Assembly: GCA_900546275.1 (NCBI GenBank)
Contig: URCH01000019.1
Coordinates: 1-17,348 of the forward strand
Source: an uncultured Mycoplasmatota bacterium
Lineage (GTDB): Bacteria > Bacillota_I > Bacilli_A > RF39 > UBA660
DNA length: 17,348 bases
Direction: 5' to 3'
Position numbers and translations under genes: made by a program. Shown one piece after another: positions 1-7,842 of this stretch; the first letter of the stretch is position 1, and each line of letters opens with the position of its first letter. The notes beneath the pieces were generated by a model. That model did no database searches. It was given only the letters and a program-made list of their open reading frames with translations, and was not told the DNA's origin.

Positions 1-17
1 CTTTATTTTGGCTTTTA

Positions 18-1034
18 ATGTTTATAATGTGTTTTCTTTTTAAATCAAAATATAAAAGATATAAAAATAAAGTAAACAAAACTCAAAAAGTTGTAATAAT
101 GGTATTACTGTATATAATTATATTTTATTTAATTGGTTTGTTTTTAGGATTTGAAAATAGTCCATATTCACATGATATAGTATCAATTATAAAAAATATA
201 TATGAATTTGTTTTAATAATAATATTTGAAGAATATATAAGAAATTATTTAATAACAAATTCCCAAAAAAAAATAGATTATATTTTAATAACAATTCTTT
301 TTGTTTTAGTAAATATAAATTTTCAAATATTATTCATAAATTTAAAAAACATAGGAGAGTTATTTAAATATATATCTTCAACTGTTTTACCCCTTATATT
401 TTCAAATATACTATGTTCATATCTATGTTTTATAGGTTCATATAAATTAGCCCTAAGCTATAAACTACCACTTGAACTTATGTATATTATATTTCCAATT
501 TTTCCCGCACTTAATTGGTTATTAAATGGTGCGATTGGAATGATATTTCCAACAATAATATATTTATTTATAAGTTATGATTATCAAAAAAAAGAACAAT
601 TATTATCAAGAAAGAAATTAAAACAAAATAATCCGTTATTACTACTTCCTTTTTTAAGTATAAGTATTATACTAATTTGTTTTGTTTTAGGACTATTTAA
701 ATATAAACCAATGGCAATATTATCAAATAGTATGGTTCCAACTTATAGCAGAGGAGATATTGTCATATTTAGTAAACCTAACAAAAAAGAACTTGAAAAT
801 ATACAAATATATAATATAATAGTTTATAGATTAGATAATATGATAGTTGCGCATAGAATTGTAAATATCGAAAAAAATAACAAGGGAGAAGTTATATATA
901 CTACAAAAGGAGATAACAACTTAACTGTTGATAGCAAAAAAGTTACTAATGAACAAATAATTGGAATAGTTAAAACAGTAGTTCATTTTATAGGATATCC
1001 TACAGTATGGTTGAATGATGTTTTCTCGCATTAA
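18..1034 (+). CDS. SipW/ER-type signal peptidase I, polytopic, possibly 5'-partial
   Basis: This is a membrane serine protease of family S26 that would cleave signal peptides from exported proteins. Several hydrophobic segments occupy about residues 25-230. The catalytic region follows: SNSM with nucleophile Ser238, then AHRIV with His279 and KGDNN about 20 residues later. His in place of the bacterial general-base Lys marks the SipW/archaeal/ER subtype. At 338 aa it is longer than typical SipW (about 190 aa) because of an N-terminal multi-pass extension. The frame is open to the left edge of the window, so the true start may lie outside. The DUF5305 gene follows 12 bases later and is probably co-transcribed. 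Such pairs are commonly linked to export of TasA/CalY-like surface proteins (family knowledge); no such substrate gene is visible here. Confidence 0.82.
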   Translation: MFIMCFLFKSKYKRYKNKVNKTQKVVIMVLLYIIIFYLIGLFLGFENSPYSHDIVSIIKNIYEFVLIIIFEEYIRNYLITNSQKKIDYILITILFVLVNINFQILFINLKNIGELFKYISSTVLPLIFSNILCSYLCFIGSYKLALSYKLPLELMYIIFPIFPALNWLLNGAIGMIFPTIIYLFISYDYQKKEQLLSRKKLKQNNPLLLLPFLSISIILICFVLGLFKYKPMAILSNSMVPTYSRGDIVIFSKPNKKELENIQIYNIIVYRLDNMIVAHRIVNIEKNNKGEVIYTTKGDNNLTVDSKKVTNEQIIGIVKTVVHFIGYPTVWLNDVFSH

Positions 1035-1046
1035 GGAAGTGATTTT

Positions 1047-2090
1047 ATGAAAAAAATACTACATAAAAGAAAAGTTTTAAAAAAATGGGTTAGAATAACA
1101 ATTTTTATATTATTATGTGCTATCTGTTTATTTGCTATATATTTAATCAGTTATGGAATATTAAAAAAAGAAAAGCAAAAGAATTTTGAATATAGTATAA
1201 CAAATAAAGCAGATTATAAAATATATCTTAATAACTCGGAAGATGAAATAGTAGAAATGAATAAACCTGCCATTTCAAATGATATTGATTATATTGATGT
1301 TAGATACAACTATAATTTTTTAGGAAATGATGATTCAAAAGTAAAATATTTATATAAAATAATTGCCACTTTAGTTATAGAATATGAAAATAATACGTAT
1401 GGAAAACAAATTTTATACTCTAAAGATTATAATTTATCAGAAGAAAAAGAAGGGCAATTTGAATCAACTTCAAGTTTTGGATTAAGTGATAATGTTAAAG
1501 TTAATTATAAAGAATATAGCGAAATAGTAAAAAAATATAAAAATGAAAAAAATGTAAATGTAACCGCACACCTAGATTTAAAAATGATAATAGAAAATGA
1601 TGGAACACTAAAAACAAATGATACTTATAAAATAAACGATGAAATTACACTTAAAATACCTTTGGCTGAAAAAGTAGTTATGATTACACAAGACTATAAA
1701 GATACTGAAAAAAATATAGTAGAACAAAAAAAAGAAAAAGAAAATATACAATTAATTCCAGTTATAATTGGTTCTGTAACATTACTTACTTCATTAACTT
1801 TATTAATTCATTTATCTAAAACTGTAATATTTATAAATACAAAATCTAGATATAAAAAAGAAATAGAAAAATTATTTAAAGAATATAGTGAAATACTTGT
1901 AGAAGTAAGTTCACCAATAGAATTTGATAATTTCACATTTATAGATATAAAAGAATTTGATGATATGATTGATTTAGAAGAAGAATATAAATCACCAATA
2001 TTATATTATGAAAAAGTAAAAGATTATGAAAGCTGGTTTGTTGTAATCAAAGATAACTTTATGTATAGATATATATATAAAGCTGAATAA
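1047..2090 (+). CDS. DUF5305-like membrane protein
   Basis: The protein has an N-terminal membrane segment (about residues 15-37), a roughly 190-residue extracellular region rich in beta-type sequence, a second membrane segment (about residues 235-255) and an acidic cytoplasmic tail of about 90 residues. The layout and its position directly after a SipW-type signal peptidase fit DUF5305 proteins, whose function is unknown. The ribosome binding site AAGGAAGTGA lies just before the ATG, 12 bases after the peptidase stop, so the two genes likely form an operon. A role in processing or anchoring surface proteins is an inference from context. The family call rests on topology and neighbours rather than on a catalytic motif. 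Confidence 0.65.
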   Translation: MKKILHKRKVLKKWVRITIFILLCAICLFAIYLISYGILKKEKQKNFEYSITNKADYKIYLNNSEDEIVEMNKPAISNDIDYIDVRYNYNFLGNDDSKVKYLYKIIATLVIEYENNTYGKQILYSKDYNLSEEKEGQFESTSSFGLSDNVKVNYKEYSEIVKKYKNEKNVNVTAHLDLKMIIENDGTLKTNDTYKINDEITLKIPLAEKVVMITQDYKDTEKNIVEQKKEKENIQLIPVIIGSVTLLTSLTLLIHLSKTVIFINTKSRYKKEIEKLFKEYSEILVEVSSPIEFDNFTFIDIKEFDDMIDLEEEYKSPILYYEKVKDYESWFVVIKDNFMYRYIYKAE

Positions 2091-2121
2091 GTGACTAAAA
2101 ATGTAAACAAATATTATTTTA

Positions 2122-2150
2122 TTTAAAAAAAAAATAAATTATGTTATAAT
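2122..2150 (+). promoter_or_regulatory. Sigma-A-type promoter for the Hpt-receiver gene
   Basis: TTTAAA (2122-2127) and TATAAT (2145-2150) are separated by exactly 17 bases. The start codon at 2173 follows with an AGGATG ribosome binding site between. The -10 box is perfect, while the -35 box is weak. Confidence 0.6.
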
Positions 2151-2172
2151 TAATTTGATAGGATGTGAAAAT

Positions 2173-2940
2173 ATGAAAGATGTTAATTTGTTAATTAATA
2201 ATGGTGTAGATGTAAATGCAAGTTTAGAATTGTTTGGAGATATAGATACATATAATGAAACATTAGAAGATTTTTTAAATACAGTAGATGAAAAAATAGG
2301 AAACATGACAAAATATAAAGAAGAATCAGATATGAAAAATTATGCGATTTTGGTTCATTCTTTAAAAAGCGATGCAAGATATTTAGGATTTACAAAATTG
2401 GCTGAACTTTCTTATAATCATGAAATGCAAAGTAAGGCAAATAATGATATATATGTTTATGATAATTATGATGAATTAATTAATGAAACAAATAGAATTA
2501 TTGATTTAGTTAGAGAATATCTAGGCAAAGAAAAATTAACAAGAGAAAATGTTGCTAATGAAAAACACTTAGATAAAAAAATATTAGTAGTAGATGATTC
2601 TGATATAATAAGAAATTTACTTAAAAAAATGTTTAATGATGAATATGAAATAATAACTGCAGATGACGGTCAGGAAGCATTAGATATAATTTCTAAAAAT
2701 AATGATTTATTTGGAGTGTTATTAGATTTAAATATGCCAAATGTTAATGGATTTGCTGTACTAGATTACTTTAGACAAAACAGTTTATTTTCTAAAATAC
2801 CTGTTGCTATAATAACAGGTGATGATTCTAAGGAAACAATTGAAAAAGCTTTTACTTATACTATTGTTGATGTGTTATCTAAACCATTTAATGAAATGAA
2901 TGTTAGAAGAGTAATAACTTCAATGGAAAACTTTAAATAA
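2173..2940 (+). CDS. Hpt-receiver phosphorelay protein without output domain
   Basis: This 255-aa protein joins two signalling domains. Residues 15-120 form a histidine phosphotransfer (Hpt) domain with the phosphorylatable His62 in the motif VHSLKSDAR. Residues 136-253 form a receiver (REC) domain with acidic pair Asp141/Asp142, phosphoacceptor Asp185 (LLDLNMP), Thr215 and Lys237 (SKPF). No DNA-binding or enzymatic output domain is present, so it likely passes phosphoryl groups or acts by protein contact. The ATG at 2173 is chosen over an upstream in-frame TTG at 2155 because AGGATG sits just before it and the promoter's likely transcription start lies near or after the TTG. It has its own promoter and terminator and is monocistronic. 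No histidine kinase gene is adjacent. Confidence 0.85.
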   Translation: MKDVNLLINNGVDVNASLELFGDIDTYNETLEDFLNTVDEKIGNMTKYKEESDMKNYAILVHSLKSDARYLGFTKLAELSYNHEMQSKANNDIYVYDNYDELINETNRIIDLVREYLGKEKLTRENVANEKHLDKKILVVDDSDIIRNLLKKMFNDEYEIITADDGQEALDIISKNNDLFGVLLDLNMPNVNGFAVLDYFRQNSLFSKIPVAIITGDDSKETIEKAFTYTIVDVLSKPFNEMNVRRVITSMENFK

Positions 2941-2971
2941 AAAATAAAACTATTTTCTAGTTTTATTTTTT
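2939..2971. terminator. Bidirectional hairpin terminator between convergent genes
   Basis: A perfect 14-bp A/T-rich stem (core AAAATAAAACTA paired with TAGTTTTATTTT) with a 5-base loop TTTTC is followed by a T-run on the + strand and an A-run on the left. It overlaps the stop codons of both the Hpt-receiver gene and the convergent UDG-like gene, so it probably serves both. Confidence 0.75.
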
Positions 2972-3675
2972 TTACCAGTAAAATCAATACTATCTATTTT
3001 AGAAAAATTATTTTTGTTTAAAAATTTACTTAATCTTGGATGACAATTTAATAGTTGATTCTCTTCTGGAATTATATCACAATATATATTTTGAACATCA
3101 TTTCCCCATAACAACCATTTAACATTTTTTGTATGTTCTAATATATATTTCGTAAGCATAAGTGAAAACTTGCTCCAATATTTTAAATGAGAACCTGATT
3201 TATTTTTACTTACAGTTAAACCATAATTTAAAAATAATACACCTTGTTGTTCTAAATTATCAAACAACTCGTTAGGAGGTAATATATTAAAACTTTTATC
3301 CTTAATTTTTTCCCTAATCTCATTAATTGAAATATTACTTTCATTATTAATTGAATATATGGATTTTAATATATTATTAATTGAAGACTTTCTAGTTGTA
3401 TCAGTCCAATTGTTATAACCATATACTTCAAAACTTCTTCCAGTTGCATATGGAATGTGTTCACTTGTTTCACTTAAATATGGATCCATTCCAACAATAA
3501 TACATTTTACATTATTTAAATTGTTTTTTAAAAATCGTAATACATTTTTCGTGTCTGGATAATATTCATTTCCTATATTATTTTCTATTTTTTTAAGTTC
3601 TAATTGCACTTCTTTATTTGATATGAATTCATTCCAAGATGGATCAACCTCATTAATAATTGAATCTAATAACAT
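2950..3675 (-). CDS. Divergent uracil-DNA glycosylase-like protein
   Basis: The UDG superfamily fold is indicated by three motifs in the right order: VGMDPY (residues 61-66, aligning with GQDPYH and retaining Asp64), GVLFLN (145-150), and LLWGNDVQ (188-195) followed by CHPRLS (211-216) with the conserved His212-Pro213. UDGs remove uracil from DNA to start base-excision repair. Two usually invariant positions of motif 1 are changed: Gln becomes Met63, and the His after Tyr becomes Leu67. A segment with ATGRSFEVYG replaces the usual HGLCFSV region. Length (241 aa) is normal for Ung. GGTGAT precedes the start. It is the only credible minus-strand gene here, divergent from the PBP gene. Activity on uracil cannot be assumed given the changed motif. 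Confidence 0.75.
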   Translation of the reverse strand: MLLDSIINEVDPSWNEFISNKEVQLELKKIENNIGNEYYPDTKNVLRFLKNNLNNVKCIIVGMDPYLSETSEHIPYATGRSFEVYGYNNWTDTTRKSSINNILKSIYSINNESNISINEIREKIKDKSFNILPPNELFDNLEQQGVLFLNYGLTVSKNKSGSHLKYWSKFSLMLTKYILEHTKNVKWLLWGNDVQNIYCDIIPEENQLLNCHPRLSKFLNKNNFSKIDSIDFTGKKNKTRK

Positions 3676-3693
3676 AATTTATCACCATATCTA

Positions 3694-3724
3694 TTATATC
3701 AATAAATGATTATAATTGATATAA
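3694..3724. promoter_or_regulatory. Inverted repeat in the divergent UDG/PBP spacer
   Basis: TTATATCAAT (3694-3703) is perfectly inverted at 3715-3724 (ATTGATATAA), with 11 bases between. The repeat lies in the 114-base spacer between the divergent UDG-like gene and the PBP gene. TATAAT sequences readable on the minus strand (3693-3698 and 3709-3714) overlap it, so it may be an operator or simply promoter DNA. High A+T makes chance palindromes fairly likely. Confidence 0.35.
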
Positions 3725-3789
3725 ATTATTGATAGATAATAAGGTTCTTTTTTTTTATATAAAAACATATCTTTGACTAGGTGAATAAT

Positions 3790-4713
3790 ATGTTTTTTAA
3801 AAATATACATTCCAGGATAAAAATAGTTTTATTAGTAATAATTTCCTTATTCGCACTTATTATAGGTAAAGTATTTTACATACAAGTAATTGATTATAAT
3901 AAATTATCAAATTATGCATCAGATTTATGGAGTAGAAATTTACCAATAGAAGGGAATAGAGGAATTATATATGATACAAATGGTGTAGTACTTGCAGATA
4001 ATATAACTACAGTTTCTTTAGTTATAATTCCTAATCAAGTAAAAGATAAAGAAGAAACAGCAAAAAAACTTTCAGAGGTACTTAATGTATCATATGAAGA
4101 AATGTATTCACACGTAAATAAAAAATCCTCAATTGAAAGAGTACATCCAGAAGGTAGAAGATTAAGTTATGAAGTGGCAGATAAAATTAATGAATTAAAA
4201 CTACCAGGCGTGTATTTGATAAGAGAAGCAAAGAGATATTATCCATATAATACACTACTTTCACATACAATTGGTTTTGTTGGAATTGATAATCAAGGAC
4301 TTAGTGGATTAGAACTACTATATGATTCTTATTTAACTGGAAGTTATGGGGCAATAAAATATTTTAGTGATGCAAAAGGTAATAAACTTGAATTAAGTGA
4401 AGTATATGAACAACCACAAGATGGAATAAATTTAACTTTAACAATAAACTATGAAATACAAGCTTCATTAGAAAGAGAATTAAATAATGCAGTATTAAAG
4501 TACAATCCAAATCAAGCTTTAGGAATAGCTATGAATCCAAAAACAGGTGAAATTTTAGCTATAGCATCAAAACCAGATTTTTCTCCAAGTGAATATAAAA
4601 ACTATACAGTAGAAGAAATTAATAGAAATTTACCTATTTGGGCAACATATGAACCTGGTTCCACATTTAAGAACGTAACTCCACTTTTTAGTAATTTTAT
4701 TTTAAAATTATAA
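3790..4713 (+). pseudogene. Class B penicillin-binding protein (SpoVD/FtsI type), 5' fragment, interrupted in SxxK
   Basis: This is the N-terminal half of a peptidoglycan transpeptidase: a membrane anchor (about residues 9-30), a pedestal domain beginning NRGIIYDTNG, and the start of the transpeptidase domain ending EPGSTFK. The catalytic motif S291-T-F-K294 is reached, then the sequence switches to element DNA and stops 13 codons later. ATG 3790 is preferred over GTG 3781 because AGGTGA (3779-3784) lies 5 bases before it. True PBP sequence ends at about 4672. The continuation IITLATALEEN is found at 8920 onward, in the same frame. As it stands the product would lack nearly the whole transpeptidase domain. 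If made, it would be a membrane-anchored pedestal domain only. Confidence 0.9.
4645..4695 (+). other. attL of the serine-recombinase element
   Basis: The left junction has the PBP half (CCTGGTTCCACA) up to the shared core TTTAAGA (4666-4672), followed by element sequence (ACGTAACTCCAC). The same core is at 8914-8920. The crossover dinucleotide is inferred to be AA at 4669-4670, the centre of the dyad formed when the two element halves are joined. Confidence 0.8.
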
Positions 4714-4736
4714 ATATTATTTATTGGTGATGATAA

Positions 4737-4883
4737 TTGATAAATAATAAAATATTTGAACTTCAAATACAAATAATAATTAACACTAATTTATATAGAA
4801 AAAATGTAATAGATGAAAATACATTTTCAAAAGTAAATGATAAATTATTGAAAAATCTCAGGGCATTACAAAACACTTTTTAA
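4737..4883 (+). CDS. Small SHOCT-like protein at the left end of the element
   Basis: A 48-aa ORF starts with TTG after GGTGAT (4726-4731) and ends 19 bases before the recombinase start. It contains an amphipathic helix (FELQIQIIINTNLY) and then RKNVIDENTFSKVNDKLLKNL, which resembles the short C-terminal SHOCT-type pattern (a turn, then an E/T-F-x-K-x-N-x-x-L helix). Its function is unknown. Its place next to the integrase makes a recombination directionality factor possible, but this is inference from position alone. A hairpin (TAATTTTA/TAAAATTA, 4692-4710) lies upstream and could be an operator. The non-ATG start lowers confidence. Confidence 0.5.
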   Translation: MINNKIFELQIQIIINTNLYRKNVIDENTFSKVNDKLLKNLRALQNTF

Positions 4884-4902
4884 TTGTGAGAGGGGGAGTA
4901 TT

Positions 4903-6633
4903 ATGAATTATGATGAAATAATAAAATCAATAATGCTTGGGGAAAAAATCTATAATCTTCCTCTTCGCGTATGCTATTATTGTAGAGTTTCAACAGATTC
5001 TGATGTCCAATTAAATTCACTAGATAATCAATTAGAGTATTACGAAAACTATATTAAATCAAAACCAAAATGGATATTTTCTGGTGGCTATATTGAAGAA
5101 GGTAAAACTGGTGTTAGAGTTGATGTTAGACCAAGTTTTAAAAAAATGATACATGATGCTAAACACAATAAATTTGATTTAATAATTACAAAAGAAGTAT
5201 CCAGATTTGCTCGTGATTTAGAAGATAGCATTCATTATATAAGAGAGTTAAAAGATTCTGGAGTAGGTGTATTTTTTGAAAATCAAAATTTGAATACATT
5301 TGATTCTAATTCGGAACTTATTTTAAATATAATGTTTAATTTAGCTCAAGATGAATCTAGAAAATTATCTTCAAGAGTAAAATTTGGACATAGACAAGCT
5401 ATTGAAAATGGACATGTGCTAGGAAGTTCAAATATCACAGGATATAAAAAAGATAACTGTAAATTAGTAATAGTAGAAAATGAAGCCAAATTTATAAAAA
5501 CATTGTTTGAACTATATGCAAGTGGAAAATATGGTTTTCAAAAATTATCAAAGAAATTATCAGAGTTGGGCTATCTAAATAAAAAAGGAAAACTATATGA
5601 TAAAGACTCTTTAAAACGTATGATAGAAAATCCTAAATATAAAGGATATTATCGTGCAAGAACTTATGAAATACTTGATTACAGAACAAAAAGAAGGAAG
5701 AAAAATAGTTTAGAAGAACAAGTATTATATAAATGTGAAGATGGAAGTATTCCAGCAATTATATCTGAGGAACTTTGGGACCAGGCAAATAAAATATTAA
5801 AATCACGCACTAAAGGATATAAAAGTAATGATTATTGGTCTGGTGGTTTAAAATATGCCTTTAGTTCAAAAATATATTGTAAGGAACATAATACTAATTT
5901 TCAAAGATCACATGGTAGTAGAAATAAGAATAGACCTACATGGAGTTGTAGTATGTATTTACAACATAGATTAGCTGCATGCGAATCTCCAATTATAGCA
6001 GAAATAGATTTATATAATATCATATCATCTATAATGAATAATATCATTCCACAAAAGAAAAACATTGTTGATAATATGATAAAACTATATGAAAATATAG
6101 ATAGAACTAATGATTATGATAAAGAATTAGAATTGATTAATGCTAACATAAAAATTATTGAAGAAAAGAAATCAATGACTCTTGATTTAGTTTTTAATGG
6201 AGACATAAGTAAAGAGTCTCTTAAGATGCAATTTAAAAAATATGATGAAGAAATTAAGAATTTGAATGTAAAGAAAACTGTGATAATTAAGCAAATTGAA
6301 CGTTTAAATAATAGTCATAATAATCTTAATAGAATGGCAAAATTAATTGAAGAAGAAATTAATGGTGGTTCATTAAAAGAATTTATCAGAAAGTTTGTTG
6401 ATGAGATAATAATATCTAAAATAGATGGAGATAGATATAACACTAAACTTGATATATATTTGGATTTATTAGGTAATGAATTACCAAAAATTAAAGGGGC
6501 AAGACATATAGATGGGGCTACTTCTGATGATATCTTATATTTAGAAAATCAAAATTGCGATACTATCGAGATTAAGAGAGCGATAGATAATCCAAATAGA
6601 TTTACATACAATGTTTATTTAAAAAATATCTAA
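4903..6633 (+). CDS. Large serine recombinase (integrase)
   Basis: This enzyme would integrate and excise the element by double-strand cleavage and rotation at att sites. Residues 22-165 form the resolvase catalytic domain, with nucleophile Ser30 in YYCRVSTDSD and the arginine motif EVSRFARD. About residues 175-300 form the recombinase domain (GYKKDN, NPKYKGYYRART). A zinc-ribbon-like segment follows with Cys326, His329, Cys349 and Cys360, and a Lys/Glu-rich coiled coil lies at about 395-480. Length of 576 aa is typical of large serine integrases. The AGGGGGAG ribosome binding site is strong. It sits at the left end, about 230 bases from the attL core, as is usual for integrases. It is the obvious candidate for the insertion in the PBP gene. 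Confidence 0.95.
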   Translation: MNYDEIIKSIMLGEKIYNLPLRVCYYCRVSTDSDVQLNSLDNQLEYYENYIKSKPKWIFSGGYIEEGKTGVRVDVRPSFKKMIHDAKHNKFDLIITKEVSRFARDLEDSIHYIRELKDSGVGVFFENQNLNTFDSNSELILNIMFNLAQDESRKLSSRVKFGHRQAIENGHVLGSSNITGYKKDNCKLVIVENEAKFIKTLFELYASGKYGFQKLSKKLSELGYLNKKGKLYDKDSLKRMIENPKYKGYYRARTYEILDYRTKRRKKNSLEEQVLYKCEDGSIPAIISEELWDQANKILKSRTKGYKSNDYWSGGLKYAFSSKIYCKEHNTNFQRSHGSRNKNRPTWSCSMYLQHRLAACESPIIAEIDLYNIISSIMNNIIPQKKNIVDNMIKLYENIDRTNDYDKELELINANIKIIEEKKSMTLDLVFNGDISKESLKMQFKKYDEEIKNLNVKKTVIIKQIERLNNSHNNLNRMAKLIEEEINGGSLKEFIRKFVDEIIISKIDGDRYNTKLDIYLDLLGNELPKIKGARHIDGATSDDILYLENQNCDTIEIKRAIDNPNRFTYNVYLKNI

Positions 6634-6658
6634 TTATATTTTTTTCTTTTTTTTTTTA
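6621..6658 (+). terminator. Weak A/T-only terminator after the recombinase
   Basis: AAAAAATAT (6621-6629) pairs with ATATTTTTT (6636-6644) around a 6-base loop that includes part of the recombinase stop codon. A long T-tract to 6657 follows. The stem has no G or C, so termination may be partial. Confidence 0.45.
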
Positions 6659-6669
6659 TTTAAATTATG

Positions 6670-6690
6670 TATAATATATTTATAAGGAGG
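6670..6690 (+). promoter_or_regulatory. Promoter -10 and ribosome binding site for the redox operon
   Basis: A perfect TATAAT (6670-6675), preceded by ATG, is followed by AAGGAGG (6684-6690), 6 bases from the ATG at 6697. The leader is short. The -35 region falls in a T-tract with no good consensus. This suggests the cargo is transcribed independently of the recombinase. Confidence 0.5.
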
Positions 6691-6696
6691 AAATAT

Positions 6697-7062
6697 ATGT
6701 TAAAAAGATGTAATAAGTGTGGAGCACTTTTAAAAGTATTAAAAGATTGTAATTGTGATAATTGTGGAATTACATGTTGTGGTGAGACACTTGAAAATAT
6801 AAAACCTAATAGTGTAGATGCTTCATTTGAGAAGCATGTACCAGAATATCAAATTGAGGGTGAAAATATTAATGTAAGAGTTAATCATGTTATGGACGAA
6901 GATCATTATATAGAATGGATTAGTTACGTAGATGATAAAAATGAGCAAATAGTTTATTTTGCTCCAGGTGATGAGCCAATTGCAACATTTAAATATGTAA
7001 AAGGAGCAACAATATACTCATATTGTAATAAACATTTTTTATGGTCAAAAGAAGTTGAATAG
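6697..7062 (+). CDS. dfx: Desulfoferrodoxin / superoxide reductase
   Basis: This cytoplasmic enzyme reduces superoxide to hydrogen peroxide without making oxygen, using electrons from rubredoxin in anaerobes (family knowledge). The catalytic iron site is complete: EKH with Glu45-Lys46-His47, His64, His70, and Cys110 with His113 (YCNKH). The N-terminal desulforedoxin-type iron site is also present, with Cys5, Cys8, Cys27 and Cys28. Extra cysteines at 18, 20 and 23 are unusual for the family. Length is 121 aa from the ATG at 6697, chosen over an upstream in-frame ATG at 6667 because AAGGAGG lies 6 bases before it and the -10 box overlaps the earlier start. The flavin reductase-rubredoxin gene two positions downstream is a plausible electron donor. 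Confidence 0.9.
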   Translation: MLKRCNKCGALLKVLKDCNCDNCGITCCGETLENIKPNSVDASFEKHVPEYQIEGENINVRVNHVMDEDHYIEWISYVDDKNEQIVYFAPGDEPIATFKYVKGATIYSYCNKHFLWSKEVE

Positions 7063-7096
7063 ATAAAAAAATATATAATATTATAGGAGGAATAAT

Positions 7097-7840
7097 ATGT
7101 TAGAAGGAAAAGTTGCTGTAGTAACAGGAGGTACTCGTGGTATTGGTTTTGCTACGGTTGAAAAATTTTTAGAAAATGGAGCAAAAGTATTTCTTTTAGG
7201 ATCTAAAAAAGAAAGTGTTGATAATGCAATTAACAAACTTAAGAAGATAAATGATAATTATGAAGTGGATGGGGATTGTCCAAATTTAAGTGATCTAGCT
7301 TCAGTTGAAAAAACATTTAGTCATGTTATAGAAAAGTATGGAAAAATTGATATCTTAGTTAATAATGCAGGAATGAGTGCAATGGATAAAATCTATGATT
7401 ACAAAGAAGAAAACTTTAAAAAAATAATTGATTTAAATGTAAATGCTGTATTTAATTGCTCACGTGCTGTTGTAGATTATATGAAGAAAAATGGTGGTGG
7501 AGTAATATTGAATACTTCTTCAATGGTTAGTATTTATGGACAACCATCTGGCTGCGGATATCCAGCAAGTAAATTTGCAGTTAACGGTCTTACAAAATCA
7601 TTAGCTAGAGAATTGGGGAAAGATAATATAAGAGTTAATGCTGTAGCACCTGGAGTAACATTAACTGATATGATGAAAGATGTTCCTGATAGTGTTATAG
7701 AACCTATTATTAAAGGAATCCCTTTAGGTAGAATTGGTACTCCAGAAGATATAGCAAATGCATTTTTATTTTTAGCAAGTGATATGGCAAGTTATATAAC
7801 AGGAGTTATTTTATCTGTTGATGGGGCAGCAAGGAGTTAA
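7097..7840 (+). CDS. Short-chain dehydrogenase/reductase (FabG-like SDR)
   Basis: This is a classical SDR of 247 aa. The dinucleotide-binding motif TGGTRGIG is at residues 10-17, NNAG is near residue 89, and the catalytic residues are Ser142, Tyr155 and Lys159 (YPASK). The C terminus has the usual GxxLxVDGA pattern. The family oxidizes or reduces alcohols and ketones with NAD(P); the substrate is not predictable, and FabG-like 3-oxoacyl-ACP reductase is only one possibility. AGGAGG precedes the start. It lies 34 bases after the superoxide reductase and 2 bases before the flavin reductase, so it belongs to the redox operon. A TATAAT-like sequence in the 34-base gap could provide a second promoter. 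Confidence 0.88.
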   Translation: MLEGKVAVVTGGTRGIGFATVEKFLENGAKVFLLGSKKESVDNAINKLKKINDNYEVDGDCPNLSDLASVEKTFSHVIEKYGKIDILVNNAGMSAMDKIYDYKEENFKKIIDLNVNAVFNCSRAVVDYMKKNGGGVILNTSSMVSIYGQPSGCGYPASKFAVNGLTKSLARELGKDNIRVNAVAPGVTLTDMMKDVPDSVIEPIIKGIPLGRIGTPEDIANAFLFLASDMASYITGVILSVDGAARS

Positions 7841-7842
7841 TT

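Noticed and set aside
2195..2377. Minus-strand ORF of 60 aa inside the Hpt-receiver gene
   Set aside because: It lies fully within a well-supported gene, has no ribosome binding site or domain, and its composition reflects the A/T-rich complement.
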